Positions 4,869-11,289 of a stretch of DNA of 11,289 bases are shown one piece after another; position 1 is the stretch's first letter; each line of letters starts with the position of its first letter. The notes under the pieces are model-generated. The model was given only the letters and a program-made list of their open reading frames with translations, searched no databases and was not told the origin of the DNA. The DNA is from Actinomycetes bacterium (lineage in GTDB: Bacteria > Actinomycetota > Actinomycetes > Mycobacteriales > Micromonosporaceae): contig JAEZGP010000384.1 of NCBI GenBank assembly GCA_023437285.1, positions 1 through 11,289 on the forward strand, read 5' to 3'. A program made the translations under genes and the position numbers.

Positions 4869-7655
4869 TCACGCGCCGAGCAGCGCGGCCACCGCCTCCG
4901 TCGTCGCCGGGTGAGCGGTGAGCAGCGCCTGCGCCGCGGGGTTCGTCGGTGCGCCGGCGGCATGCGGCGCCCGCCACTCGACCGGGCAGCCCAGCAGGCC
5001 GGCAATCGCGTCGGTCGTGTCGGGATGGCCGCGCAGCAGCGCGGTCGCCGGCCGGTCAACGACGACCGCCACGGCGGCTGGGGCCGCGACACCCGCCGCC
5101 GGCCTGGCCTGCCAGGGCGGCACGAAGGCGTCGACGGCCGGCAGCGTCGCCGGGAAGGTGCGTCCCGCCTCGCGGATGAGCAGCGGAACGTACTCGGCGG
5201 CGTGCTCCTTGAGCGTCGTGATGAGCGTCGGCAGCCACGGCAGCAGCACCGGGTCGGGCAGCCGGGCGAACGCGTTGGAGATCACCTCGACGACGAACGG
5301 CGCCAGCCTCGGCACCGGCTCCAGCGCCTGGACGAACCCGCTCAGGTACTGCGGGAACGACGGCACGACGAGCGGGTTGGCGAGCAGGTCGTCGCAGCGT
5401 GCCCGCAGGTCGGCGACGGTGAGCACGCCAAGGTGCGTACGCGCCGCCCACAGCAGCGCCACCTTCGCAGGCGCCTCCGGGTGCGACTGGGCCACGGCCA
5501 GTTCCAGCTGGGTACGGTCGCAGCCCAGCGAGATCGCCATGCTCTCCATGCTGAACAGGAAGCCCAGCATGGCCGCCACCTGCCGCACGCCCGACTCGTC
5601 GTCGACGAACGCGGTCGGCAACAGGGTGCAGTAGTGCGCGTACCCGCTGGTCACGAAGTCCTGGCACCACGCCGGCAGCTCCGGTTGGGTGGCCCGGTAG
5701 TGGGCCAGCAGCCGGCGGGCCCGGCGCAGCACCTCGGGGGCGTCGTCGACCGTACGCTCGGCGGCGAGCAGCTCGACCGCGCGCGTACCCAGCTCGTCGG
5801 TGAACCGGCGGCTGCCCAGGAACACGATCGAGTCCTCGACCGCGGCCAGCGCCTTCGCGGCCGTGGCCTGCGGCCCCCACACGGCGCGCCGCAGCCGTTG
5901 CTCCACGACCTGCTCGACAGTGACGCCCTCGTAGCCCAGCTCGATGATCGCCCGCTGGTTGCGGCCGATCGCCAGGTCCCAACTCTCCTGAATGGACTTC
6001 TCGCCGAGCCGACGCGAGCCCATGATGGGCCGCACCGCACCCTCGGGCAGCAGGTAGCGCAGCATCCACAGCAGGTGGGAGACCGGCTCCAGCTCGGGCC
6101 GGGCGGCCAGGTCCATGAGTGCCCGGTGGATGGTGCGCTGCTCCAGGTCGAACTCGAGCGGGGCGAGCCGGTCGTAGACGTCGCGGGCCAGCGGCGGCAG
6201 CGCCTCGTAGCCCACCTGGCCGACCCGGTCGCCGCCGAGCATGATCTCGCACAACCGGCGCACGTCGCGCCGGCCGGGCACGACATCCTTCTCGATGCAG
6301 GTCACGGCCGCGTCCGCGAAGTCGTACGGGGTGGGTCGCGCGCGGTTGCGCATGCCGGCGAGCAGGATCGACGTCTCGAAGATGGCGATGGCGTCGGCCG
6401 TGCTCGACAGGTACCCGTTGCGGCGGGCCAGCCGGACGATCTCGACAGACCAGCCGAGCAGCTCCTCCTCGTCGAGCCCGAGCGGCTGCGGCGGGGTGGC
6501 CAGGTAGTCGGTCAGCTTGTCGGCCACGGGCATCGGCGCGGCGGCCGGGGCGGCCGCCTTGGCCTTGGCGGCCTTCTTGCGGCTGCCCTTCTGCCCGGCG
6601 AGCTGGAACGTCGCCAACCGCGTGGCGCTCACGGCCTTCTGCCAACTGGTCGAGGCGATCGACACCGAGCCGGGGGCCAGGCCGAACTGTGCCTCGATCG
6701 CCGAGTGGCTCGACGGGATGAGGCCGTAGAGCCACTTCGTGGCCGTACGTTCGGAGATGACGAAGTCGCCCGTGCCGGCGACGCCGAACTCCTCGACGCG
6801 GCTGGCCGCGTGGAACGCGCCGCACACGTAGAGGCAGTCGGCCGGGTCGGCGCCGCTGGCCGCGAGGTGCTCGCGCATGCGCGTCCACATGTAGCGTTCG
6901 CGGTCCTCGTCGACGGTGACGCGGTGCGCGTCGCCCGGCGCGAGCCGCCGGAACAGGCTGCCGATCAGGACCATGACCTGCCGGTACGTGTCGTAGTCGG
7001 CGGTGGCGAGCGGCCGCTCGACGTACTGGTCCCACCATTCCGACCAGTGCCGGACCCGGCCGTGGTGCAGCAGGTGCTCCTCCAGTTCGGCGAAGCGGGG
7101 CCGCAGGTCGCCGATCTCGACGCCGACCGCGTCGCCGTGCAGGTCGCCGTCCTCGGTGTGCTCGGCGGCCGGCGCGGGCTCCTCGCGGGGCTGCCACTGG
7201 AAGACGTGGTCGGTGGACCGGTCGACGAGCACCAGCTCGACGCCCGGGGTCTCCAGGGCGTACGCGATGGCCTGGTATTCCGCCGACGATTCGGTGATCG
7301 GCGCGACCACGGACAGCGGGCCCCAGTCCTTGGGGAAGCCGTGCAGCTCCGCCGCGAACGCCTGCAACGCGACGGGCAGCCGGCAGTTGCGCAGCTCGCT
7401 GAGCAGCGGGGCGAGGTCCTCGCACAGCTCCAGGTAGATGACCTTGGGCTGCTTCTCGCGCAGGCGACGGACCATCGCCAGCGCCGACGCGGGCGAGTGG
7501 TGACAGACCGGGAAAATCTCCAACGGTTCCGCCAGGGCCCGGTCGACGTCGTCCACGATCCCGGCCAGGATCCCGCCGAGGGCGTCCGCGCCGACGAACT
7601 CCTCCGCCGCGCCGACCAGCTGCGTACGCAGCTCGCCGAAGGGGCCGGCCGTCAT
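4869..7655 (-). CDS. DUF5682 family protein
   Basis: The 928-residue protein belongs to the DUF5682 type found next to MoxR-AAA+ and VWA genes. The N-terminal domain (about residues 40-340) has IFPVCHHSPASALAMVRRL at 47-65, VIYLELCEDLAPLL at 72-85 and LYVCGAFHAASRVEEF at 275-290. These His/Glu/His motifs resemble the arrangement in the TraB/ChaN/erythromycin-esterase superfamily, so a hydrolase or metal site is possible but unproven. A Lys/Ala/Pro linker (about 353-378) leads to a long helical region (about 379-850), and the C-terminus carries two copies of an 18-residue repeat (872-889, 910-927). There is no signal peptide or membrane helix, so it should be cytosolic. The ATG at 7655 overlaps the AAA+ stop codon (ATGA); the open frame upstream to 8396 is antisense-like and lies over the AAA+ gene. 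It is the last gene of the operon. Confidence 0.85.
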   Translation of the reverse strand: MTAGPFGELRTQLVGAAEEFVGADALGGILAGIVDDVDRALAEPLEIFPVCHHSPASALAMVRRLREKQPKVIYLELCEDLAPLLSELRNCRLPVALQAFAAELHGFPKDWGPLSVVAPITESSAEYQAIAYALETPGVELVLVDRSTDHVFQWQPREEPAPAAEHTEDGDLHGDAVGVEIGDLRPRFAELEEHLLHHGRVRHWSEWWDQYVERPLATADYDTYRQVMVLIGSLFRRLAPGDAHRVTVDEDRERYMWTRMREHLAASGADPADCLYVCGAFHAASRVEEFGVAGTGDFVISERTATKWLYGLIPSSHSAIEAQFGLAPGSVSIASTSWQKAVSATRLATFQLAGQKGSRKKAAKAKAAAPAAAPMPVADKLTDYLATPPQPLGLDEEELLGWSVEIVRLARRNGYLSSTADAIAIFETSILLAGMRNRARPTPYDFADAAVTCIEKDVVPGRRDVRRLCEIMLGGDRVGQVGYEALPPLARDVYDRLAPLEFDLEQRTIHRALMDLAARPELEPVSHLLWMLRYLLPEGAVRPIMGSRRLGEKSIQESWDLAIGRNQRAIIELGYEGVTVEQVVEQRLRRAVWGPQATAAKALAAVEDSIVFLGSRRFTDELGTRAVELLAAERTVDDAPEVLRRARRLLAHYRATQPELPAWCQDFVTSGYAHYCTLLPTAFVDDESGVRQVAAMLGFLFSMESMAISLGCDRTQLELAVAQSHPEAPAKVALLWAARTHLGVLTVADLRARCDDLLANPLVVPSFPQYLSGFVQALEPVPRLAPFVVEVISNAFARLPDPVLLPWLPTLITTLKEHAAEYVPLLIREAGRTFPATLPAVDAFVPPWQARPAAGVAAPAAVAVVVDRPATALLRGHPDTTDAIAGLLGCPVEWRAPHAAGAPTNPAAQALLTAHPATTEAVAALLGA
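4875..5042 (-). repeat. two degenerate 18-residue repeats at the DUF5682 C-terminus
   Basis: Residues 872-889 (ALLRGHPDTTDAIAGLLG, bases 4989-5042) and 910-927 (ALLTAHPATTEAVAALLG, bases 4875-4928) match at 12 of 18 positions and are separated by 20 residues. They look like two copies of a small helical HP-TT module appended to the end of the protein. Confidence 0.75.
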
Positions 7656-8767
7656 GACAGGGTCGCGATGGCCTGCCGGCCACCGTCGAGGAACTCGGGC
7701 CAGTCGCCGCCGTCGGCCTTGCTGCGCGGCTCGACGACCCCGTGCAGGTACTTGTTGAGGATCGCCAGGTCCTCCGGGCTGCGCCGGGCCAGCGATCCGA
7801 CCAGCGAGCTGGCCAGGGTGCCCGCGCGCAGGGTGCGGTCGCCGAAGAAGTTGCTGTGCAGGATCGCGTCCTCCAGTACGCCGATCTGCTCGGCCGTGGA
7901 CAGCGCCGACTCCAGCTTCTCGTCGTCGCTGGTCGCCGACGCGGCCGCGGCGCGCAGGTCGGCGAAGCTCTGCAGCAGGATGTCGAGGAGGGTGGGCGGC
8001 ACGTCCAGCTCGATCTGGTGGCGGCGCAGCAGCTCGACCGTGCGGAAACGCACGATCTCGGCCTCGCTGCGCTTGTTGCTCACCACGGGGATGCGCACGA
8101 AGTTGAACCGGCGCTTGAGCGCCGAGGAGAGGTCGTTGACGCCCCGGTCGCGGCTGTTGGCCGTGGCGATGATGGAGAAGCCGGGCTTGGCGAAAACGAT
8201 GTTGTCGTCGTCCAGCTCCGGAATCGAGACGTACTTCTCCGACAGGATCGAGATCAACGCGTCCTGCACGTCGCTGGTCGAGCGGGTCAGCTCCTCGAAC
8301 CGGCCGATCACCCCACGCTCCATCGCCGTCATGATCGGCGACGGGATCATCGACTCGCGCGACTGCCCCTTGGCGATGACCATCGACACGTTCCACGAGT
8401 ACTTGATGTGGTCCTCGGTGGTGCCGGCGGTGCCCTGCACGACGAGCGTGGAGTTGCGGCTGATCGCCGCGGCGAGCAGCTCGGCGAGCCAGCTCTTGCC
8501 GGTGCCCGGGTCGCCGATGAGCAGCAGGCCCCGGTCGGAGGCGAGCGTGACGATGCTGCGCTCGACGAAGCTACGGTCGCCGAACCACTTCTGCGACACC
8601 TCGCGGTCGAGGCCGTCGGCGCGTTCCGAACCAAGGATGAACAGGCGAACCATGCGCGGGCTCAGCCGCCACGAGAACGGCTTCGGGCCGTCGTCGATGG
8701 ACTCCAGCCAGTCCAGCTCGTCGGCGTACTTGACCTCGGCGGGGGCGCGGAGCATGTCGTTGGTCAT
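7652..8767 (-). CDS. MoxR-type AAA+ ATPase (YehL-like)
   Basis: The 371-residue protein is a MoxR-branch AAA+ ATPase. Walker A is GDPGTGKS at 85-92. A characteristic stretch follows (STLVVQGTAGTTEDHIKYSWN, split as 106-113 and 114-126). The Walker B position reads VIGRFEELTRS, with Glu158-Glu159 in place of the usual Asp-Glu. Sensor 1 is in SIIATANSRDRG (Asn204), and ALKRRFNF at 216-223 supplies candidate arginine fingers. MoxR ATPases form hexamers that act on partners through VWA proteins in chaperone or chelatase-like complexes; the client here is unknown. The ATG at 8767 is supported by AGGAG 9 nt upstream (8777-8781). It starts 12 bp after the VWA gene and overlaps the DUF5682 start by 4 bp. 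From memory it resembles E. coli YehL, including the RFEE motif. Confidence 0.92.
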   Translation of the reverse strand: MTNDMLRAPAEVKYADELDWLESIDDGPKPFSWRLSPRMVRLFILGSERADGLDREVSQKWFGDRSFVERSIVTLASDRGLLLIGDPGTGKSWLAELLAAAISRNSTLVVQGTAGTTEDHIKYSWNVSMVIAKGQSRESMIPSPIMTAMERGVIGRFEELTRSTSDVQDALISILSEKYVSIPELDDDNIVFAKPGFSIIATANSRDRGVNDLSSALKRRFNFVRIPVVSNKRSEAEIVRFRTVELLRRHQIELDVPPTLLDILLQSFADLRAAAASATSDDEKLESALSTAEQIGVLEDAILHSNFFGDRTLRAGTLASSLVGSLARRSPEDLAILNKYLHGVVEPRSKADGGDWPEFLDGGRQAIATLS

Positions 8768-8776
8768 GGGTGGGGT

Positions 8777-8781
8777 CTCCT
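8777..8781 (-). promoter_or_regulatory. ribosome binding site of the AAA+ gene
   Basis: On the minus strand this reads AGGAG, 9 nt before the ATG at 8767, and it overlaps the TAG stop of the VWA gene (8780-8782). It is the clearest internal translation signal in the operon and supports the first ATG rather than Met5. Confidence 0.65.
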
Positions 8782-10093
8782 AGGCGAGGAAGTTCTTGAG
8801 TTCGACGACGAGCTTGCGGATGTGACCGGAAATCACCGGGGTGCCGAGGGTCTTGAAACGCTCGCGGAACCACGGGTTGACGCTCTGGCTCCCCGAGCTG
8901 TTCACCGAGCCGACCGGGATGAACTTCACGCCCGACCGATGGACCGCCTGGATGCCGTCGAACAGCGGCTGAGACCGGTCGAACTCGTAGAAGTCCGAGA
9001 TCCACACCATCACGGTGTTGTGCGGCTCGGCGATCTTGGGTCGGGCCATGGCCATAGCCACCGGCCCGTCGTTGCCGCCGCCCAGCTGGGTGCGCAGCAG
9101 CACCTCGAACGGGTCGTGCACCCACGGGGTCAGATCAAGCGCCCGGGTGTCGTACGCGATGAGGTGCACGTCCACTTTCGGCAGGCCGGCGAAGATGGAG
9201 GCCAGGATCGTGCAGTTGACCATCGAGTCGACCATGGAGCCCGACTGGTCCACCACCACGATCAGCCGCGACGGCGTGGTGCGTTTCGCGGTGCGCCGGT
9301 AGAACAGCTTGTCGACGTAGAGCCGCTCGTCCTCCGGGCTCCAGTTGGTCAGGTTCTTCCAGATGGTGCGCTCAAGGTCGAGGTTGCGGAACACCCGCTT
9401 CGGCGGCACCGACCGGTCGATGGTGCCGGCCGAGGTCTGCGCCACCTGGGTACGCAACACCTCGGCGACCTCGTCGACGAACCGGCGGATGAGCGCCTTG
9501 GCGTTGGCCAGCGCCACCCCGGACAGGTTGTGCTTGTCGCGCAGCAGTTGCTCGATGAGCGACATGCTCGGCGTCAGCTGGGCGGCCAGCTTCGGGTCCG
9601 CGAGCACCTCGCGCAGGTGCATGCGGCGCACCAGGTCACCCTCGATGCCGGCGAGCACGCCGCCCAGGCCCTCGGCGCCCGGCCGGCCGCGCAGCTCGCC
9701 CGGCTGCTTGCCGAGCGCGCACTCGAACCAGCCCGCGTCGGACTGCCAGCGGGCCAGCTGCGTGGCGCTCACGTTGCCCGAGCCGGTCGCGAACACGTTG
9801 AGCAGCACCTTGGACACCAACGCCGCGCGACGCACCTCGCCGCCCGCCGGGGCGGCGTCCGGGTCGGGCGCCATGAGGTTGCTCAGGTCGTCGCCGACCT
9901 CGGGAAATCGTTGCACGATCGTGTCAATCGAGACCTGCGGGTCCAGCAGCGCACCCGGCAGCCCCAGGTCCTCGACGATCGCCACGCTGGCGTTCTCCAG
10001 GGTCGCCTGCTCCTCGGGGTCGAACAGCCGCGCGAGGAGCCGCCAGTAGAGCACCTGCCGCCGGTTGGCGTCCGCCGCTGACATGTCGCTCAT
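8780..10093 (-). CDS. VWA-domain protein, MoxR partner (YehP-like)
   Basis: The 437-residue protein has a helical N-terminal region (about residues 1-270) and a C-terminal von Willebrand A domain (about 275-437). The metal-binding MIDAS is visible as VVVDQSGSM at 279-287 (Asp282, Ser284, Ser286) and WISDFYEF at 364-371 (Asp367). The loop that normally supplies a Thr reads LGGGNDGPVAMAM, with Asn341 at the expected place. There is no signal peptide or membrane helix, so it should act in the cytosol, presumably recruited by or recruiting the adjacent AAA+ ring. The ATG at 10093 overlaps the upstream stop by 4 bp (ATGA); Met4 at 10084 is an alternative. From memory it resembles E. coli YehP. The client is unknown. 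Confidence 0.9.
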   Translation of the reverse strand: MSDMSAADANRRQVLYWRLLARLFDPEEQATLENASVAIVEDLGLPGALLDPQVSIDTIVQRFPEVGDDLSNLMAPDPDAAPAGGEVRRAALVSKVLLNVFATGSGNVSATQLARWQSDAGWFECALGKQPGELRGRPGAEGLGGVLAGIEGDLVRRMHLREVLADPKLAAQLTPSMSLIEQLLRDKHNLSGVALANAKALIRRFVDEVAEVLRTQVAQTSAGTIDRSVPPKRVFRNLDLERTIWKNLTNWSPEDERLYVDKLFYRRTAKRTTPSRLIVVVDQSGSMVDSMVNCTILASIFAGLPKVDVHLIAYDTRALDLTPWVHDPFEVLLRTQLGGGNDGPVAMAMARPKIAEPHNTVMVWISDFYEFDRSQPLFDGIQAVHRSGVKFIPVGSVNSSGSQSVNPWFRERFKTLGTPVISGHIRKLVVELKNFLA

Positions 10094-11289
10094 GAGCGCA
10101 GCAGCTTTCCGGCCCGCTCACGCAGTACGGAGAACGAGTCGCCCATCGCCGCGTACGCCTTGGCCGCCTTGGGGTCGGTGACGCCCTCGGCCCAGTCACC
10201 GTTGTGCGCGCTCACGGGCTTCTTCTTCACGGTCGCCTGTACGGCCAGCGGCTGCAGCGACCACACCCCGGCGTCCCAGCGCAGCAGGCCCAGGCACGCC
10301 GACGAGGCGGCCACCAGGTCGGTGGTGAGCGGTCCGCAGGAGGGCAGCCGGTCGACCGCCACGGCCAGCCGCGCGCCGCCCAGGTCGAACACGAGGCCGC
10401 CGTCCTGCGTCGCCTCGGCGCGGTAACCCTCCACGAGTACGGGCTCCGCGAGCGCGACCGGGTGCCGGTCCAGTGGGGGCACGGCCGGGGCGAGCGCGCC
10501 GGCGAGCAGCACCCGGGCGGTCGCGAACGGGTCGGCCGGTTCGCCCGGGCGGGCCTGACCGTCGCGCCAGAGCAGGTCGCCGCTGGCCAGCAACGGCACG
10601 TCGGTGAGTTCGAGGACGCGCCGCTCGGCGAGCGCCGCCCTCAGCACGGGCGTGTCGCCGAACAACAGCCACACGGCCGGGCCGACGATCGTGTCGGTCT
10701 TCATGGCGCCGACGCTGGCGCGCACGAGCCGGGGTTCGGCGCCGGGGACTTCGAGGATGCCATGGACCTGCGCCTGCACGGCCGTGCTGTGCTCGTGCAC
10801 GTCGACGCCGAGCACCAGCAGCCGCCCGGACACCGTGGCGACCGGGTCGGGCGTGGCGGCCCAGCCGGCGTCGTGCGCGAGCAGCGTCGCGCGCGACCAC
10901 AGGTCGCCCCAGCGGCGCAGCGGCACGTGGGACATCGTCGAGACCGGGCTGGCCACCCGCAGCTCGGCCGCCAGGCCGTCGAGCAGCACCGCGAGCCGGC
11001 GCGCGGCCGGCGCCGTGAGCAGCCCGGAGATCACCTGGCCGGCGGTGGAGACGAGGTCGTGGTCGACGCCGCGCCACCCGGTGATGACCAGCTCGCGCAG
11101 CCAGGACCGGGTGCCGGCGAGCAGATTGTCCAGGCCGGCCGGGGCCGCCAGGCCGGTTGGGCCAGCCGGGGTGGCCAGGACGGTGGGGCCTGCCGGGGTG
11201 GCCAGGCCGGTTGGGGCGGCCGGAGCCGCCGCGGGCGGCTGCCACGCCTGGCGGGTGAGGCCCAGCGCCGCGTCGAGGTGACCCCGCAG
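10090..11289 (-). CDS. partial protein, probably C-terminal part of a SWIM zinc-finger (YehQ-like) protein
   Basis: The frame is open from the right edge of the window to a TGA at 10090-10092, giving 399 visible residues with the N-terminus missing. A GTG at 11034 could serve as a start, but good coding sequence continues upstream (LRGHLDAALGLTRQAWQ, then a Pro/Ala linker and LDNLLAGTRSWLRELVITGW), so the gene is taken as truncated by the window. Residues from about 86 onward are helical, then a beta-rich region ends in LLRWDAGVWSLQPLAV. This helix-linker-helix then beta layout, and the position beside VWA, AAA+ and DUF5682 genes, fit the C-terminal part of SWIM proteins. The CxC..CxH motif itself would lie outside the window, so this is unconfirmed. 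DUF5691 is a less likely alternative. The stop overlaps the VWA start by 4 bp. Confidence 0.65.
   Translation of the reverse strand: MRGHLDAALGLTRQAWQPPAAAPAAPTGLATPAGPTVLATPAGPTGLAAPAGLDNLLAGTRSWLRELVITGWRGVDHDLVSTAGQVISGLLTAPAARRLAVLLDGLAAELRVASPVSTMSHVPLRRWGDLWSRATLLAHDAGWAATPDPVATVSGRLLVLGVDVHEHSTAVQAQVHGILEVPGAEPRLVRASVGAMKTDTIVGPAVWLLFGDTPVLRAALAERRVLELTDVPLLASGDLLWRDGQARPGEPADPFATARVLLAGALAPAVPPLDRHPVALAEPVLVEGYRAEATQDGGLVFDLGGARLAVAVDRLPSCGPLTTDLVAASSACLGLLRWDAGVWSLQPLAVQATVKKKPVSAHNGDWAEGVTDPKAAKAYAAMGDSFSVLRERAGKLLRS
11134..11214 (-). repeat. three tandem 27-bp units coding PT(G/V)LA(T/A)PAG
   Basis: Three consecutive 27-bp units (11188-11214, 11161-11187, 11134-11160 in coding order) encode PTGLATPAG, PTVLATPAG and PTGLAAPAG. 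Units differ from each other at 3-5 of 27 positions, so they look like recent in-frame duplications. They form a flexible Pro/Ala linker inside the partial SWIM-like gene. Confidence 0.85.

Noticed and set aside
5056..7683. 875-codon open frame on the - strand, out of frame with DUF5682
   Set aside because: It is Arg/Gly/Ala-rich with no domain, and it overlaps nearly all of the real gene in another frame.
4911..8783. 1290-codon open frame on the + strand opposite the DUF5682 and AAA+ genes
   Set aside because: Its product is rich in Arg, Gly, Gln, His and Asp without domains. This is the usual antisense shadow of a GC-rich gene; the opposite strand has clear family motifs.
7742..10081. 779-codon open frame on the + strand opposite the VWA and AAA+ genes
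   Set aside because: It shows the same low-complexity antisense composition, and the - strand encodes recognisable Walker and MIDAS motifs.
10196..11245. 349-codon frame on the - strand with PGHPGRP-like repeats resembling a collagen-like tail
   Set aside because: The repeats are the 27-bp linker repeats read in the wrong frame. The alternative frame ends at the VWA start with a 4-bp overlap and reads as a normal protein.

Overview
The window is very GC-rich and densely coding, with strong G/C at third codon positions, GTG as well as ATG starts, overlapping stop/start codons and TANNNT boxes placed 6-7 nt before start codons. This points to an actinomycete. The protein types and gene order suggest Micromonosporaceae or a relative, but that family-level placement is inference from memory, not a search.

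Left part (1-4683), mostly + strand. A small unknown gene (17-319) converges on a PhzF-family isomerase/epimerase gene (325-1209, -). From a 33-bp divergent gap runs a + strand series: a soluble PRC-barrel/MgtE_N/CBS protein (1243-2496), a two-helix DUF1003 membrane protein (2489-3241), an Mrp/ApbC P-loop ATPase (3326-4462) and a 74-residue unknown protein (4459-4683). The order MgtE-like, DUF1003, Mrp resembles the mycobacterial Rv1232c-Rv1231c-Rv1229c neighbourhood. The MgtE-like and mrp genes each have a candidate leaderless promoter. The -10 of the first is the near-palindrome CTAGTCTAG, which could also serve phzF in the other direction.

Centre (4684-4868). This is a 185-bp gap between convergent transcription units. 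It holds an AT-rich, nearly perfect hairpin (4795-4850) flanked by a short direct repeat. It could be a bidirectional terminator, a miniature mobile element or a binding/recombination site.

Right part (4869-11289), all - strand. This is a tightly coupled operon that enters from beyond the right edge: a partial protein resembling the C-terminal part of SWIM zinc-finger (YehQ-like) proteins, a VWA protein with a MIDAS, a MoxR-type AAA+ ATPase, and a 928-residue DUF5682 protein. The gene types match the little-characterised yehL/M/P/Q cluster of E. coli and its relatives. AAA+ plus VWA pairs are known from chelatases and MoxR/RavA-ViaA chaperones. Here they come with a large protein bearing a His/Glu/His motif set that looks enzymatic. 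This operon is the best candidate in the window for an undescribed system.
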